11,563 nucleotides of DNA from Actinomycetota bacterium. GTDB taxonomy: Bacteria; Actinomycetota; Thermoleophilia; Gaiellales; Gaiellaceae. Shown piece by piece: positions 4,974 through 11,403 of the stretch (within the stretch, counting starts at the first letter, position 1; every line of letters begins with the position of its first letter). The stretch covers positions 1-11,563 of the forward strand of contig JACCTQ010000126.1 in the NCBI GenBank assembly GCA_013812265.1, given 5' to 3'. The position numbers were made by a program, and so were the translations under genes. Below the pieces are notes generated by a model. The model was not told the origin of the DNA and did not search any database. It worked only from the letters and a program-made list of their open reading frames with translations.

Positions 4974-5141
4974 TAAGAACTCGTTTCAGAATGACGCTTC
5001 GTCGTCGGGGTGCGCTGGGCGGCGTCAGGCAAGGACGCAGGGAGCGCGCATGTGCAGGCACATGTAAGCGACCGAGGACGCGGCATGGCGTCGTCCAGCG
5101 CGGCCCGACGGCACAAGGCTTCGTTTTGAAACGAGTTCTTA
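4974..5141. mobile_element. MITE-like 168-bp palindromic element, long copy
   Basis: The whole segment is one long imperfect inverted repeat. The outer 15 bases TAAGAACTCGTTTCA pair perfectly with the right end (5127-5141). Interrupted pairing continues inward through GCGCTGG (5012-5018) with CCAGCGC (5095-5101), and CATGTGC (5049-5055) with GCACATG (5058-5064) closes the centre. There is no ORF of note. The ends are flanked by TA (4974-4975 and 5140-5141), which would fit a TA target duplication of IS630/Tc1-type transposition, although TA may simply belong to the repeat. A deleted relative lies at 1694-1769. No transposase is in view. Confidence 0.75.
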
Positions 5142-5265
5142 ATGGCCTGGCAAGGCGGCTCGCAGTGAGGCTCCCGCCGAGACGAGCTCGGCTCCGCCGG
5201 CATAGCAGGGCGATCCACGAGCGCAAACCAAGCGGTGCGACCCTGGGGATCGACACGCTCTTGGC
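5142..5265 (+). repeat. Non-coding spacer with partial hairpin repeat, plus orientation
   Basis: No gene is seen. At 5169-5201 the order GGCTCCC, stem GCCGAG (5176-5181), loop ACGAG, stem CTCGGC (5187-5192), then TCCGCCGGC matches the second hairpin of the plus-orientation copy at 2381-2411. Its first hairpin is missing; the position where it should lie is occupied by the right end of the 168-bp palindrome. This suggests the palindrome cut into it. The remainder (5202-5265) shows nothing recognisable. Confidence 0.45.
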
Positions 5266-5374
5266 TCGCTACGGGCGGCCGCCGAAGCCGAGCTTGGCTC
5301 GGCGAGAGGCCAGCTGCGGCGGTGGCACCACTGCGCCGGTGTTCCGTCGCAGAAAGTGCGAAGCACTTTCTGCG
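5266..5374 (-). repeat. Bipartite hairpin repeat after hppA
   Basis: Read on the minus strand from the hppA stop: a perfect 12-bp stem (CGCAGAAAGTGC at 5348-5359, complement 5363-5374, 3-nt loop), a 44-nt gap, then GCCGAGC/GCTCGGC (5287-5303, loop CAA) and TTCGGCGGC. The stem sequences are unrelated to those of 2911-3027 and 3700-3817, but the architecture, gap length, AA-type loop and trailing string are the same. Confidence 0.55.
5348..5374 (-). terminator. Strong terminator-like hairpin of hppA
   Basis: A perfect 12-bp stem with a 3-nt loop begins 4 nt after the hppA stop codon. No U-run follows, so it may terminate by structure alone, protect the mRNA 3' end, or both. It is the first hairpin of the repeat described for 5266-5374. 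Confidence 0.6.
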
Positions 5375-5378
5375 AAAT

Positions 5379-7418
5379 TCAGCTGTGGATCGAGACGATC
5401 AGCGGGATGATGAGAATCGCGACCACGTTCGCAATCTTGATCATCGGGTTGATCGCCGGCCCGGCGGTGTCCTTGTAGGGGTCGCCGACCGTGTCGCCGG
5501 TGACCGAGGCGGCGTGGGCATCTGAGCCCTTGCCCCCGAAAGCGCCGTCCTCGATCAGCTTCTTCGCGTTGTCCCACGCGCCGCCGCCGGAGGTCATCGC
5601 GATCGCGAGGAAAAGGCCGGTGACGATCGTGCCGATGAGAAGACCACCGAGCATCTTCTCGCTGATGATCCCGACGATGATCGGGAAGGCGACCGGGATG
5701 AGCGCCGGCGCGAGCATGCGCCGAATGGCCGAGCGCGTGACGATGTCGACGGCGCGAGTGTAATCCGGTCGCCCGGTTCCCTCGAGGATGCCTGGAATCT
5801 CGCGGAACTGGCGCCGCACCTCGGTCACCACCTGGCCGCCCACCTGCCCCACCGCCTGCATGGCCAGCGAGGCGAAGAGGAACGGCATGAGGCCGCCGAC
5901 GAAGAGACCGGCGATCACCCACGCGTCGTCCAGCCTGAAGCTGGTCGTAAGGCCTTCCCCGTTCAGCCCTTCGGTGTAGCTGTCGAAAAGAACGAGCGCC
6001 GCGAGCGCGGCCGAGCCGATGGCGTAGCCCTTCGTGACCGCCTTCGTCGTGTTGCCGACGGCGTCGAGCGGATCCGTGATCGCCCGCACTGACTCGTCCA
6101 GGTCGGCCATCTCCGCGATGCCGCCCGCATTGTCCGTCACGGGGCCGTAGGCGTCGAGCGCCACGATCAGACCGGTCATCGAGAGCTGGGCCATGACGGC
6201 GATCGCGATGCCGAAGAGGCCGGCGATGCCGTTGGCGACGAGAATCCCCGCTGCGATGACGATCACTGGCGCGGCGGTCGCCTGCATACCGATCGCGAGG
6301 CCCTCGATGATGTTCGTGGCATGCCCGGTACGCGAGGCGCCCGAGATGGACTTCACCGGGCCCCAGCGCGTGCCCGTGTAGTACTCGGTGATCGCAACGA
6401 GCAGGAACGTGACGGCGAGGCCGACGAGGCCCGCTCCGTACAGCTCCCAGAAGCTGAAGGTGCCGGAGTCGAAGGCGAGCGTGATGGGGATGAACCCGAT
6501 CGCCGACAGCAACGTGGCCACGAGCACGGACTTGTAGAGCGCGTTCATGATCGAGCCGCCGCGCCCGACACGCGCGAAGAACGTCCCGATCACCGAGGAG
6601 AGAATCGAGATGCCGCCGATCACGAGCGGGTAGGTGACGATGTCGGCGGAGGGGAACCTCGTGGACGCCAGAAGCATCACCGCCACGGCCGTCACGGCGT
6701 AGGTCTCGAACAGGTCGGCGGCCATACCTGCGCAGTCGCCGACGTTGTCGCCCACGTTGTCGGCGATCACGGCAGGGTTGCGAGGATCGTCCTCTGGGAT
6801 TCCCGCCTCGAGCTTCCCGACCAGGTCGGCACCGATGTCAGCCGCCTTGGTGAAGATCCCGCCGCCGAGACGCGCGAAGACGGAGATCAGCGAGCCGCCG
6901 AAGGCGAGTCCCACGAGGTCGTCCACGGCCGAGTCGACGGAGTTGCCGAGCAAGTCCGTGAGCACCCAGTAGTAGCCGGCGACGCCGAGCAGGCCGAGTC
7001 CGACCACGAGCAGGCCCGTCACCGAGCCGGCGCGGAAGGCGACGTTGAGGGCGGGCTTGAGGCCCGATTTCGCGGCCTCCGCCGTTCGGACGTTCGAGCG
7101 AACAGCGACGAACATGCCGATGAAGCCGGCCGCGGCCGAGAAGCTAGCGCCGATCAGGAACCCGATGGCCGTGCCCCAGCCGAGCTCGTCGTAGAAGCCG
7201 AGCAGCAGGAAGGGGACGACCGAGACCGCCGCGATGGTCAGGTACTGGCGCCGCAGGTACGCGGCCGCGCCCTCTTGAACCGCGCGGGCGATCTCCTGCA
7301 TGCGCTCGCTGCCCGCGGGTCGGGCGAGCAGCCAGACGCTCAGGCCGATGCCGTAGGCGACCGCGATCGCCGCGCAAACGAGCGCAAAGAGGACGGGATG
7401 ATCCTGGAAGAACTCCAT
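5379..7418 (-). CDS. hppA: K+-independent H+-translocating membrane pyrophosphatase
   Basis: The 679-aa polytopic protein hydrolyses cytoplasmic PPi and pumps protons outward. Full family length and all key motifs are present: FTKAADIGADLVGK (189-202), DNVGDNVGD (220-228) with CAGMAADLFE following, DAYGPVTDNAGGIAEM (422-437), and the C-terminal GGGAWDNAKK and TGDTVGDPYKDTAGPAINP blocks that hold Mg-PPi. GNTTKAVTKG (455-464) has Lys459 and Thr462 at the two sites that are Ala and Gly in K+-dependent enzymes, so it should be K+-independent and H+-specific. ATG 7418 is the natural start, with no clear RBS. A promoter is visible about 50-80 bases upstream. No partner gene is adjacent; it appears monocistronic. 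Confidence 0.97.
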   Translation of the reverse strand: MEFFQDHPVLFALVCAAIAVAYGIGLSVWLLARPAGSERMQEIARAVQEGAAAYLRRQYLTIAAVSVVPFLLLGFYDELGWGTAIGFLIGASFSAAAGFIGMFVAVRSNVRTAEAAKSGLKPALNVAFRAGSVTGLLVVGLGLLGVAGYYWVLTDLLGNSVDSAVDDLVGLAFGGSLISVFARLGGGIFTKAADIGADLVGKLEAGIPEDDPRNPAVIADNVGDNVGDCAGMAADLFETYAVTAVAVMLLASTRFPSADIVTYPLVIGGISILSSVIGTFFARVGRGGSIMNALYKSVLVATLLSAIGFIPITLAFDSGTFSFWELYGAGLVGLAVTFLLVAITEYYTGTRWGPVKSISGASRTGHATNIIEGLAIGMQATAAPVIVIAAGILVANGIAGLFGIAIAVMAQLSMTGLIVALDAYGPVTDNAGGIAEMADLDESVRAITDPLDAVGNTTKAVTKGYAIGSAALAALVLFDSYTEGLNGEGLTTSFRLDDAWVIAGLFVGGLMPFLFASLAMQAVGQVGGQVVTEVRRQFREIPGILEGTGRPDYTRAVDIVTRSAIRRMLAPALIPVAFPIIVGIISEKMLGGLLIGTIVTGLFLAIAMTSGGGAWDNAKKLIEDGAFGGKGSDAHAASVTGDTVGDPYKDTAGPAINPMIKIANVVAILIIPLIVSIHS

Positions 7419-7439
7419 CAGAGCACTGTCACAAAGTCA

Positions 7440-7496
7440 GCGCCGAGCAGTCTCGGCGCGCGGAGGTTTGTATCACAATCTCCGGCCGCAAAACAA
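7440..7496 (-). promoter_or_regulatory. hppA promoter and 5'-end hairpin
   Basis: On the minus strand TTGTTT (7491-7496), an 18-nt spacer and TACAAA (7467-7472), with TG one base before it (extended -10), predict a start near 7460. The RNA would begin almost directly with a perfect 8-bp hairpin, GCGCCGAG (7440-7447) pairing with CTCGGCGC (7452-7459). A 5'-terminal stem of this type can stabilise an mRNA. About 21 nt separate it from the ATG, without an obvious RBS. Confidence 0.5.
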
Positions 7497-7503
7497 ACCG
7501 GAG
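7480..7503 (-). terminator. Weak terminator candidate after mtnP
   Basis: CTCCGG (7480-7485) pairs with CCGGAG (7498-7503), with TTTGTTTTG in the minus-strand loop. It lies 75 nt beyond the mtnP stop and overlaps the proposed hppA -35 region, so at most one role may be real. The rest of the 7419-7577 gap shows no gene. Confidence 0.25.
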
Positions 7504-7577
7504 TGTTGCCGTCGGGAACCGCCCTCTTTGCAACTACTCGTCACAGCACTCGAGGTCTGCGACGCCCTCGCAAGGCT

Positions 7578-8366
7578 CTAGATCCGAGCACCGCAGAGGG
7601 CCGTCGCGCAAACATCATCAGGTTGTTGGCCAATCTTCGGTATCACCGCGAACAGGAGCTCGCGCAGGCGCTCGTTGTTCTGCTGGAACACCTGCACGAC
7701 AGTCTCGTGGGAAACAGGCTCGTCCCCCTTCACTCCGATGTCATGATCCGTGACCATCGAGATGTTGGCGTAGCAGAGCTCGAGCTCGCGAGCGAGATAA
7801 CCCTCGGGGTACGCGGTCATGTTGATGACATCCCAGCCCATCTGTTGGAACCACCCGGACTCGGCGCGGGTCGAGAAACGCGGGCCTTGGATCGTTACGA
7901 CCGTGCCGCCGTCCCGGGCCGGGATGGCGAGCTCCGAGGCGGTCTGAAGGAGCAGTCCACGCAGGTCGGGGCAGTAGGGATCGGCGGCGGACACGTGGGT
8001 CGTCTCGGGGCCGTCGTAGAAGGTGTCCGCCCGCCCGCTCGTCCGGTCGACGAACTGATCGCACACGACGAACTCGCCCAACTCGAGCTCCGCCTTCAGC
8101 GCCCCGGAGGCGTTCGGGCCGATGATCCGTCGTACGCCGAGCTCGCGCATGGCCCAGACGTTCGCACGGTAGGGAATGCGGTGCGGCGGAAGCTCGTGTT
8201 CCCGGCCGTGGCGCGGGAGAAAGGCCACTCGCTTCCCCCCGATCTCCCCGATGATGAACGGGGCTGACGGCTTTCCGAAGGGCGTTTCGAGCTCCACGTC
8301 CTCGCTCGCTTCGAGGAACGAGTAGAAGCCGGAGCCACCGAAGACCCCTATCTCCGCCTCAGCCAT
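7578..8366 (-). CDS. mtnP: S-methyl-5'-thioadenosine phosphorylase
   Basis: The 262-aa enzyme cleaves methylthioadenosine with phosphate to adenine and methylthioribose-1-phosphate, the first step of methionine salvage. Family marks are IGVFGGSGFY (6-15, phosphate loop), FLPRHGREH (49-57), TIQGPRFSTRAES (158-170), INMTAYPEGYLARE (181-194, substrate methionine) and TDHD (206-209). The two Asp residues of TDHD match those that contact the 6-amino group, favouring adenine over inosine substrates. A methylthioinosine phosphorylase cannot be ruled out by eye. The start is ATG 8366. It overlaps the DUF1844 stop by 8 nt (ATGGCTGA), implying translational coupling. The frame stays open far upstream, but that extension is repeat-derived. 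Confidence 0.92.
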   Translation of the reverse strand: MAEAEIGVFGGSGFYSFLEASEDVELETPFGKPSAPFIIGEIGGKRVAFLPRHGREHELPPHRIPYRANVWAMRELGVRRIIGPNASGALKAELELGEFVVCDQFVDRTSGRADTFYDGPETTHVSAADPYCPDLRGLLLQTASELAIPARDGGTVVTIQGPRFSTRAESGWFQQMGWDVINMTAYPEGYLARELELCYANISMVTDHDIGVKGDEPVSHETVVQVFQQNNERLRELLFAVIPKIGQQPDDVCATALCGARI

Positions 8367-8913
8367 CGTCGCTCGGCGCCTCGCCGGCGGGCCGTGAGGA
8401 GGCTTGTGGCTCTGAGCCACTTGCCTCGGTCGGCCCTTCGTCCTGACCGCTGGGGTCGCTGGCAGCGCCGTTCGACTCTTCGTCCACGACCTGAGGAGAT
8501 TGTTGCTCTGAGCCACTTGCCCCGGCGGGCGTTCCGCTTGGAGCGCCGGCGTCGCTGGGAGCGGCTTGCGGCTGTTCGTCCCCGGCCGGAGAAGCTTGTG
8601 ACTCTGAGCCACTTGCCGTCGGCGCGTCTCTGACTGCAGCGACGTATGCGAGCTGCATGTTGGCCGTCACCTGGTTGAAATCGCGCACGACCTCGTCCGG
8701 CACCGAACCACTCAGCACGGGAACCAGCCCGCGCAGAGCCTCGATGGCGAGCCGCGCCTGCTCGAGGTCGCGATCCTCGGCGCCAAGGCGCCGATAGCCG
8801 AGTGAAGACACTGTGTAGAGCGTCTGAACGAGGAGATCGGAGACTTTCAGCCGCTTGAGCTCGGCCTCCACCTGCTGCATGAGCTCGCGCTCGTCGGGGC
8901 TACCGTGGCCCAC
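8359..8913 (-). CDS. DUF1844 domain protein with disordered repeat tail
   Basis: Residues 16-92 (about VEAELKRLKVSDLLVQ through FNQVTANMQLAYVAAV) form a helical DUF1844 domain, a family of unknown function frequent in actinobacteria and some other phyla. The remaining ~88 residues are low-complexity Ser/Ala/Gly/Glu/Pro, built from a 32-residue unit starting ASGSE: copies at 100-131, 132-163, and a partial one from 164. The 184-aa start at GTG 8913 is chosen because GGGAG lies 7 nt upstream. It also overlaps the end of the ligase gene by 14 nt. ATG 8880 is a weaker alternative without an RBS. Linked expression with the ligase and mtnP is likely, but the role is unclear. Confidence 0.82.
   Translation of the reverse strand: MGHGSPDERELMQQVEAELKRLKVSDLLVQTLYTVSSLGYRRLGAEDRDLEQARLAIEALRGLVPVLSGSVPDEVVRDFNQVTANMQLAYVAAVRDAPTASGSESQASPAGDEQPQAAPSDAGAPSGTPAGASGSEQQSPQVVDEESNGAASDPSGQDEGPTEASGSEPQASSRPAGEAPSDDG
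8383..8616. repeat. 96-bp tandem repeat, about 2.4 copies, inside DUF1844 gene
   Basis: The plus-strand string TCTGAGCCACTTGCC recurs at 8411, 8507 and 8603, exactly 96 bp apart. Full units are about three-quarters identical. Because 96 is a multiple of three, every frame carries a 32-residue repeat. This keeps the mtnP frame open upstream of its real start and creates a spurious plus-strand ORF. Confidence 0.85.
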
Positions 8914-10063
8914 CCACACGCTCCCGGGGTCGCACCTGCTCGCCGTATATCTCCTCGATCGTCGCACCCTCTTCGTAACGCGCGATCTGGCGTTCGGCGG
9001 CGTTCCGTGCCGGAACGGAGAGGTACGGAGCCGCACCGAGCTCCTCCGCAACCGGCAGCACCCATTCCACGACCTGCTCGAGCCGCGCTCGAGCCGGAAG
9101 GACGCGGCCGGTACCGAGATCGATCAGCTCCCCCGTCAGCCCGTGCCGGATCGCTCGCCAGAAGTTCTCCTCGATCACGCGATGGGGCTGGTCGCGGATC
9201 GGCTCGCCCTCGTCGAGCGCCCTCGCGATGCGCGCGACGAGGGAGTAAGCGAACGCGGCCAGCGAGCGCGCATCGCCGAGGTCCGGTTGAGCGTCACAGA
9301 TGCGGATCTCCACAGTCGGGAAGGCCAGGTGAGGTCGCACGCTCCACCACAGCTGCGTGTGCTCGGTGATCGAGCCGGTCTCGTAGAGAAAGCGCACGTA
9401 GCGCTCGTATTCGTCCCACGTCGCGAACGCGTCGGGGACACCGCAGCGCGGAAACATGCGGGTGAAGATCTGCGTACGCGCCGAGTGGAGATGTGTGTAG
9501 ACGCTCTCGACGAACGGCGAGCTCGCAGACAAGGCGAGGAGCTCTGGAAGGAAGCTCCGCAGGCCGTTGCACACCGCTATCGCGCGGTCGGCTCCCCGGA
9601 TTCCGACGTGGACGTGCAGGCCGAAGCTGTTGTTACGCCATACGACGTAACGGAGAAGCTCGTCGTTTCGCCGGTAGTGCGGCGTGTCGATGATCCGCTG
9701 CTCCTGCCATGGGCTCCACGGGTGCGTCCCGGTGGCGCCCAGCGCGATGCCGAGGGGATCCGTGAGCTCAGCGAGCTGCGAGCGCCGCTCGCTCACTTTG
9801 TCCACGGCTTCGGTAAATGTCTCGCAGCGGCCCGTCCGCACCTCCACCTCCGACGAGATCAGCTCGCCGACGAGATGCTCTTCGAGCGCGGTGCCCCGTG
9901 CCGCCGGCTCGATCTCCTCGAACCGGTTCACGAGCGACAGAGAGTCCGGATCGAGGAGCGCGAACTCCTCTTCGACCGCGACCGTGAAGTCCTTCCCTGA
10001 CTCGAATGCGTCCCGCGCAAAGCGAATCTGCTCGTCGGGAGCGAGGCGCTGGGTGTCGCCCAT
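8900..10063 (-). CDS. GCS2-family glutamate-cysteine ligase / carboxylate-amine ligase (YbdK-like)
   Basis: The 387-aa ATP-dependent enzyme is of the glutamate-cysteine ligase type 2 family. Recognisable parts are TVAVEEEFALLD (27-38, Mg-ATP site), GELISSEVEVRTG (66-78), the NNSFGLHVHVGI segment (144-155), and TVEIRICDAQPD (250-261). Family members join glutamate (or another carboxylate) to an amine such as cysteine; in actinobacteria relatives serve ergothioneine synthesis (EgtA), but none of the other egt genes is nearby. The exact product is therefore unassigned. ATG 10063 is the start, with only a weak GTGAG upstream. TAACGT (10072-10077) could be a -10 box 8 nt before it. Its end overlaps the DUF1844 start. 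Confidence 0.87.
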   Translation of the reverse strand: MGDTQRLAPDEQIRFARDAFESGKDFTVAVEEEFALLDPDSLSLVNRFEEIEPAARGTALEEHLVGELISSEVEVRTGRCETFTEAVDKVSERRSQLAELTDPLGIALGATGTHPWSPWQEQRIIDTPHYRRNDELLRYVVWRNNSFGLHVHVGIRGADRAIAVCNGLRSFLPELLALSASSPFVESVYTHLHSARTQIFTRMFPRCGVPDAFATWDEYERYVRFLYETGSITEHTQLWWSVRPHLAFPTVEIRICDAQPDLGDARSLAAFAYSLVARIARALDEGEPIRDQPHRVIEENFWRAIRHGLTGELIDLGTGRVLPARARLEQVVEWVLPVAEELGAAPYLSVPARNAAERQIARYEEGATIEEIYGEQVRPRERVGGPR

Positions 10064-10071
10064 CGCTCACT

Positions 10072-10098
10072 ACGTTAATTGAAGCGCCTACACCGTCA
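10072..10098 (-). promoter_or_regulatory. Weak promoter candidate for ligase-DUF1844-mtnP
   Basis: TAACGT (10072-10077) ends 8 nt before the ligase ATG. TGACGG (10093-10098) is 15 nt upstream of it, shorter than the optimal spacing. The gap to the preceding glycosyltransferase stop is only 32 nt, so read-through is an equal possibility. Confidence 0.25.
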
Positions 10099-11358
10099 GG
10101 CGGCGGGACGCAGCGGGTCGAGCAGTCGTTCGGCCACGCTCGCCCACGACCACCGCTCGACGACCGCGTGCCGGGCCGCCTGTGCAAGGCGCAATCGCTC
10201 GCCGGGCGACAGCGCAAGCAGACGACGAAGCTTGTCCGCGAGGTCGAGCGTGTTGCCGGTCTCGAAGCTCACGAGCCCGCGATGCTCGAGCGGGTATTCG
10301 GACTCCAGCCCGGCGGCGACCTCGGCCAGCCCCGAGTGACGGGCGACGAGCGGTAGCGAGCCACCGGCCGCGGCCTCGGCCGCCACCATGCCGAATGCCT
10401 CGGGAAAGATCGACGGTACCACCGTCACGTCGGCCAGCGGAACCGCGTGCACGAGGTGGCGGTGCTCGAACGGCCCGGTGAAGAGCACGTTCGGCGGCGC
10501 GATCGCTTCCAGCTCGTCACGATAGTCGCCGAACCCCACCACGAGCGCGCGGGCCTCGAGCCCGCGGAGCGCCTCCAGCAGAACGTGGACGCCCTTGTTG
10601 TAGAGCAGCTTTCCGAAGTAGAGGATGACGGGCCCGTCTTCACCGAAGAACTGCTCGAGCCGCTCGGCGTTCCCATCGTCCGGAAGGCGCTCGTTCGCGT
10701 TGGCGGGGTTCGGCCGATCCCTGCGCGCTTCCTCGAGCAGCCGCGACAGGGCCTCGGGTCGCAGAGCGGGCGCGAAGTCGTTCACATCCACGCCGGGCGG
10801 TACCTCGTACACCCGGTCGACATGACCCACGACATCTTCGAGCACCTCGCGAATATGGCCCGATCCGACGAAGACGGCCTCGGCACGTGTAAGCGTTTGC
10901 CTTCCCCATTCCGCCAGCTCGGGGCTCCGCCGGATCGCGTATTCGAGCTCGGATCCGTGCGCCTTTACCGCGAAGCGCGCGCCGCTCGCGGCTCCCACAG
11001 GCGCCCCGAGGAGGACGTGGTTCGCGAACACGAGATCCGCCGGGAGCAGCTCCCGCAGCGCCCTGGCGTTGGCCTCGACGTAGCGATCGCGCTCGTCGAG
11101 TGTCATATCGATCAGGAGCCGGGGCTCGAGGCCTTCGTACCGGTCGACCACGAAGACGGGCAACAGACGCCCGATGTCGGGTCGAATGACCTCTGCGCCG
11201 GCGAGGTCGAAGTGCTCGGGATGCGGCTCCTGGCAGACGACGACCACCTCGTGGCCGGCCCGGCTCCACTCGCGTGCCAGCGCCTGCGTGTAGATATTCG
11301 ACCCCGTGCCGGAGAGAAGGTAACCGTGCCAGAGCAGTATTCGCACTGACATGATCAT
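10096..11358 (-). CDS. GT4-type retaining glycosyltransferase
   Basis: The 420-aa enzyme has the GT-B two-domain fold. N-terminal acceptor domain: ILLWHGYLLSGTGSNIYTQALARE (7-30), with the Gly-rich loop typical of GT4. C-terminal donor domain: VILYFGKLLYNKGVHVLLEAL (244-264), VVGFGDY, then PEAFGMVAAEAAAGG (319-333) with the E-x7-E pair E320/E328. It would transfer a sugar from a nucleotide donor at the cytoplasmic membrane face; the acceptor is not predictable. A charged insert (about 198-236) between the domains looks lineage-specific. Two close starts exist, ATG 11358 and ATG 11352; I keep the longer one because a TAGGG lies just before it, though this is marginal. Confidence 0.88.
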   Translation of the reverse strand: MIMSVRILLWHGYLLSGTGSNIYTQALAREWSRAGHEVVVVCQEPHPEHFDLAGAEVIRPDIGRLLPVFVVDRYEGLEPRLLIDMTLDERDRYVEANARALRELLPADLVFANHVLLGAPVGAASGARFAVKAHGSELEYAIRRSPELAEWGRQTLTRAEAVFVGSGHIREVLEDVVGHVDRVYEVPPGVDVNDFAPALRPEALSRLLEEARRDRPNPANANERLPDDGNAERLEQFFGEDGPVILYFGKLLYNKGVHVLLEALRGLEARALVVGFGDYRDELEAIAPPNVLFTGPFEHRHLVHAVPLADVTVVPSIFPEAFGMVAAEAAAGGSLPLVARHSGLAEVAAGLESEYPLEHRGLVSFETGNTLDLADKLRRLLALSPGERLRLAQAARHAVVERWSWASVAERLLDPLRPAA

Positions 11359-11403
11359 GCCCTAGATGAGTGATTCGAAATTCCAGCTGCGAAGGAGACG
11401 CCA
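11359..11403. promoter_or_regulatory. Divergent promoter gap between glycosyltransferase and DUF2231 genes
   Basis: Only 45 bp separate two divergent starts, so both promoters must overlap here or lie in coding sequence. The plus-strand RBS AAGGAG (11392-11397) is clear and 6 nt from the GTG. On the minus strand TCATCT ends 5 nt before ATG 11358 and could be a -10 box. No strong -35 is seen on either side. Confidence 0.3.

Noticed and set aside
5139..5366. 75-aa minus-strand ORF in the hppA-downstream spacer
   Set aside because: It has no RBS or promoter, a low-complexity Ala/Ser/Arg composition, and lies over repeat hairpins; more likely repeat DNA than a gene.
6321..8267. 648-aa plus-strand open frame opposite hppA and mtnP
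   Set aside because: Antisense shadow of two clearly conserved genes in GC-rich DNA; the composition is His/Arg/Glu/Asp-rich low-complexity without any domain.
8367..8612. N-terminal extension of MtnP by 82 residues
   Set aside because: The extension is encoded by the 96-bp tandem repeat in the wrong frame of DUF1844; the family N-terminus IGVFGGSG lies right after Met at 8366. Kept as a finding only for its odd conservation.
8855..10000. 381-aa plus-strand open frame
   Set aside because: Antisense to the GCS2 ligase, with no recognisable domain.
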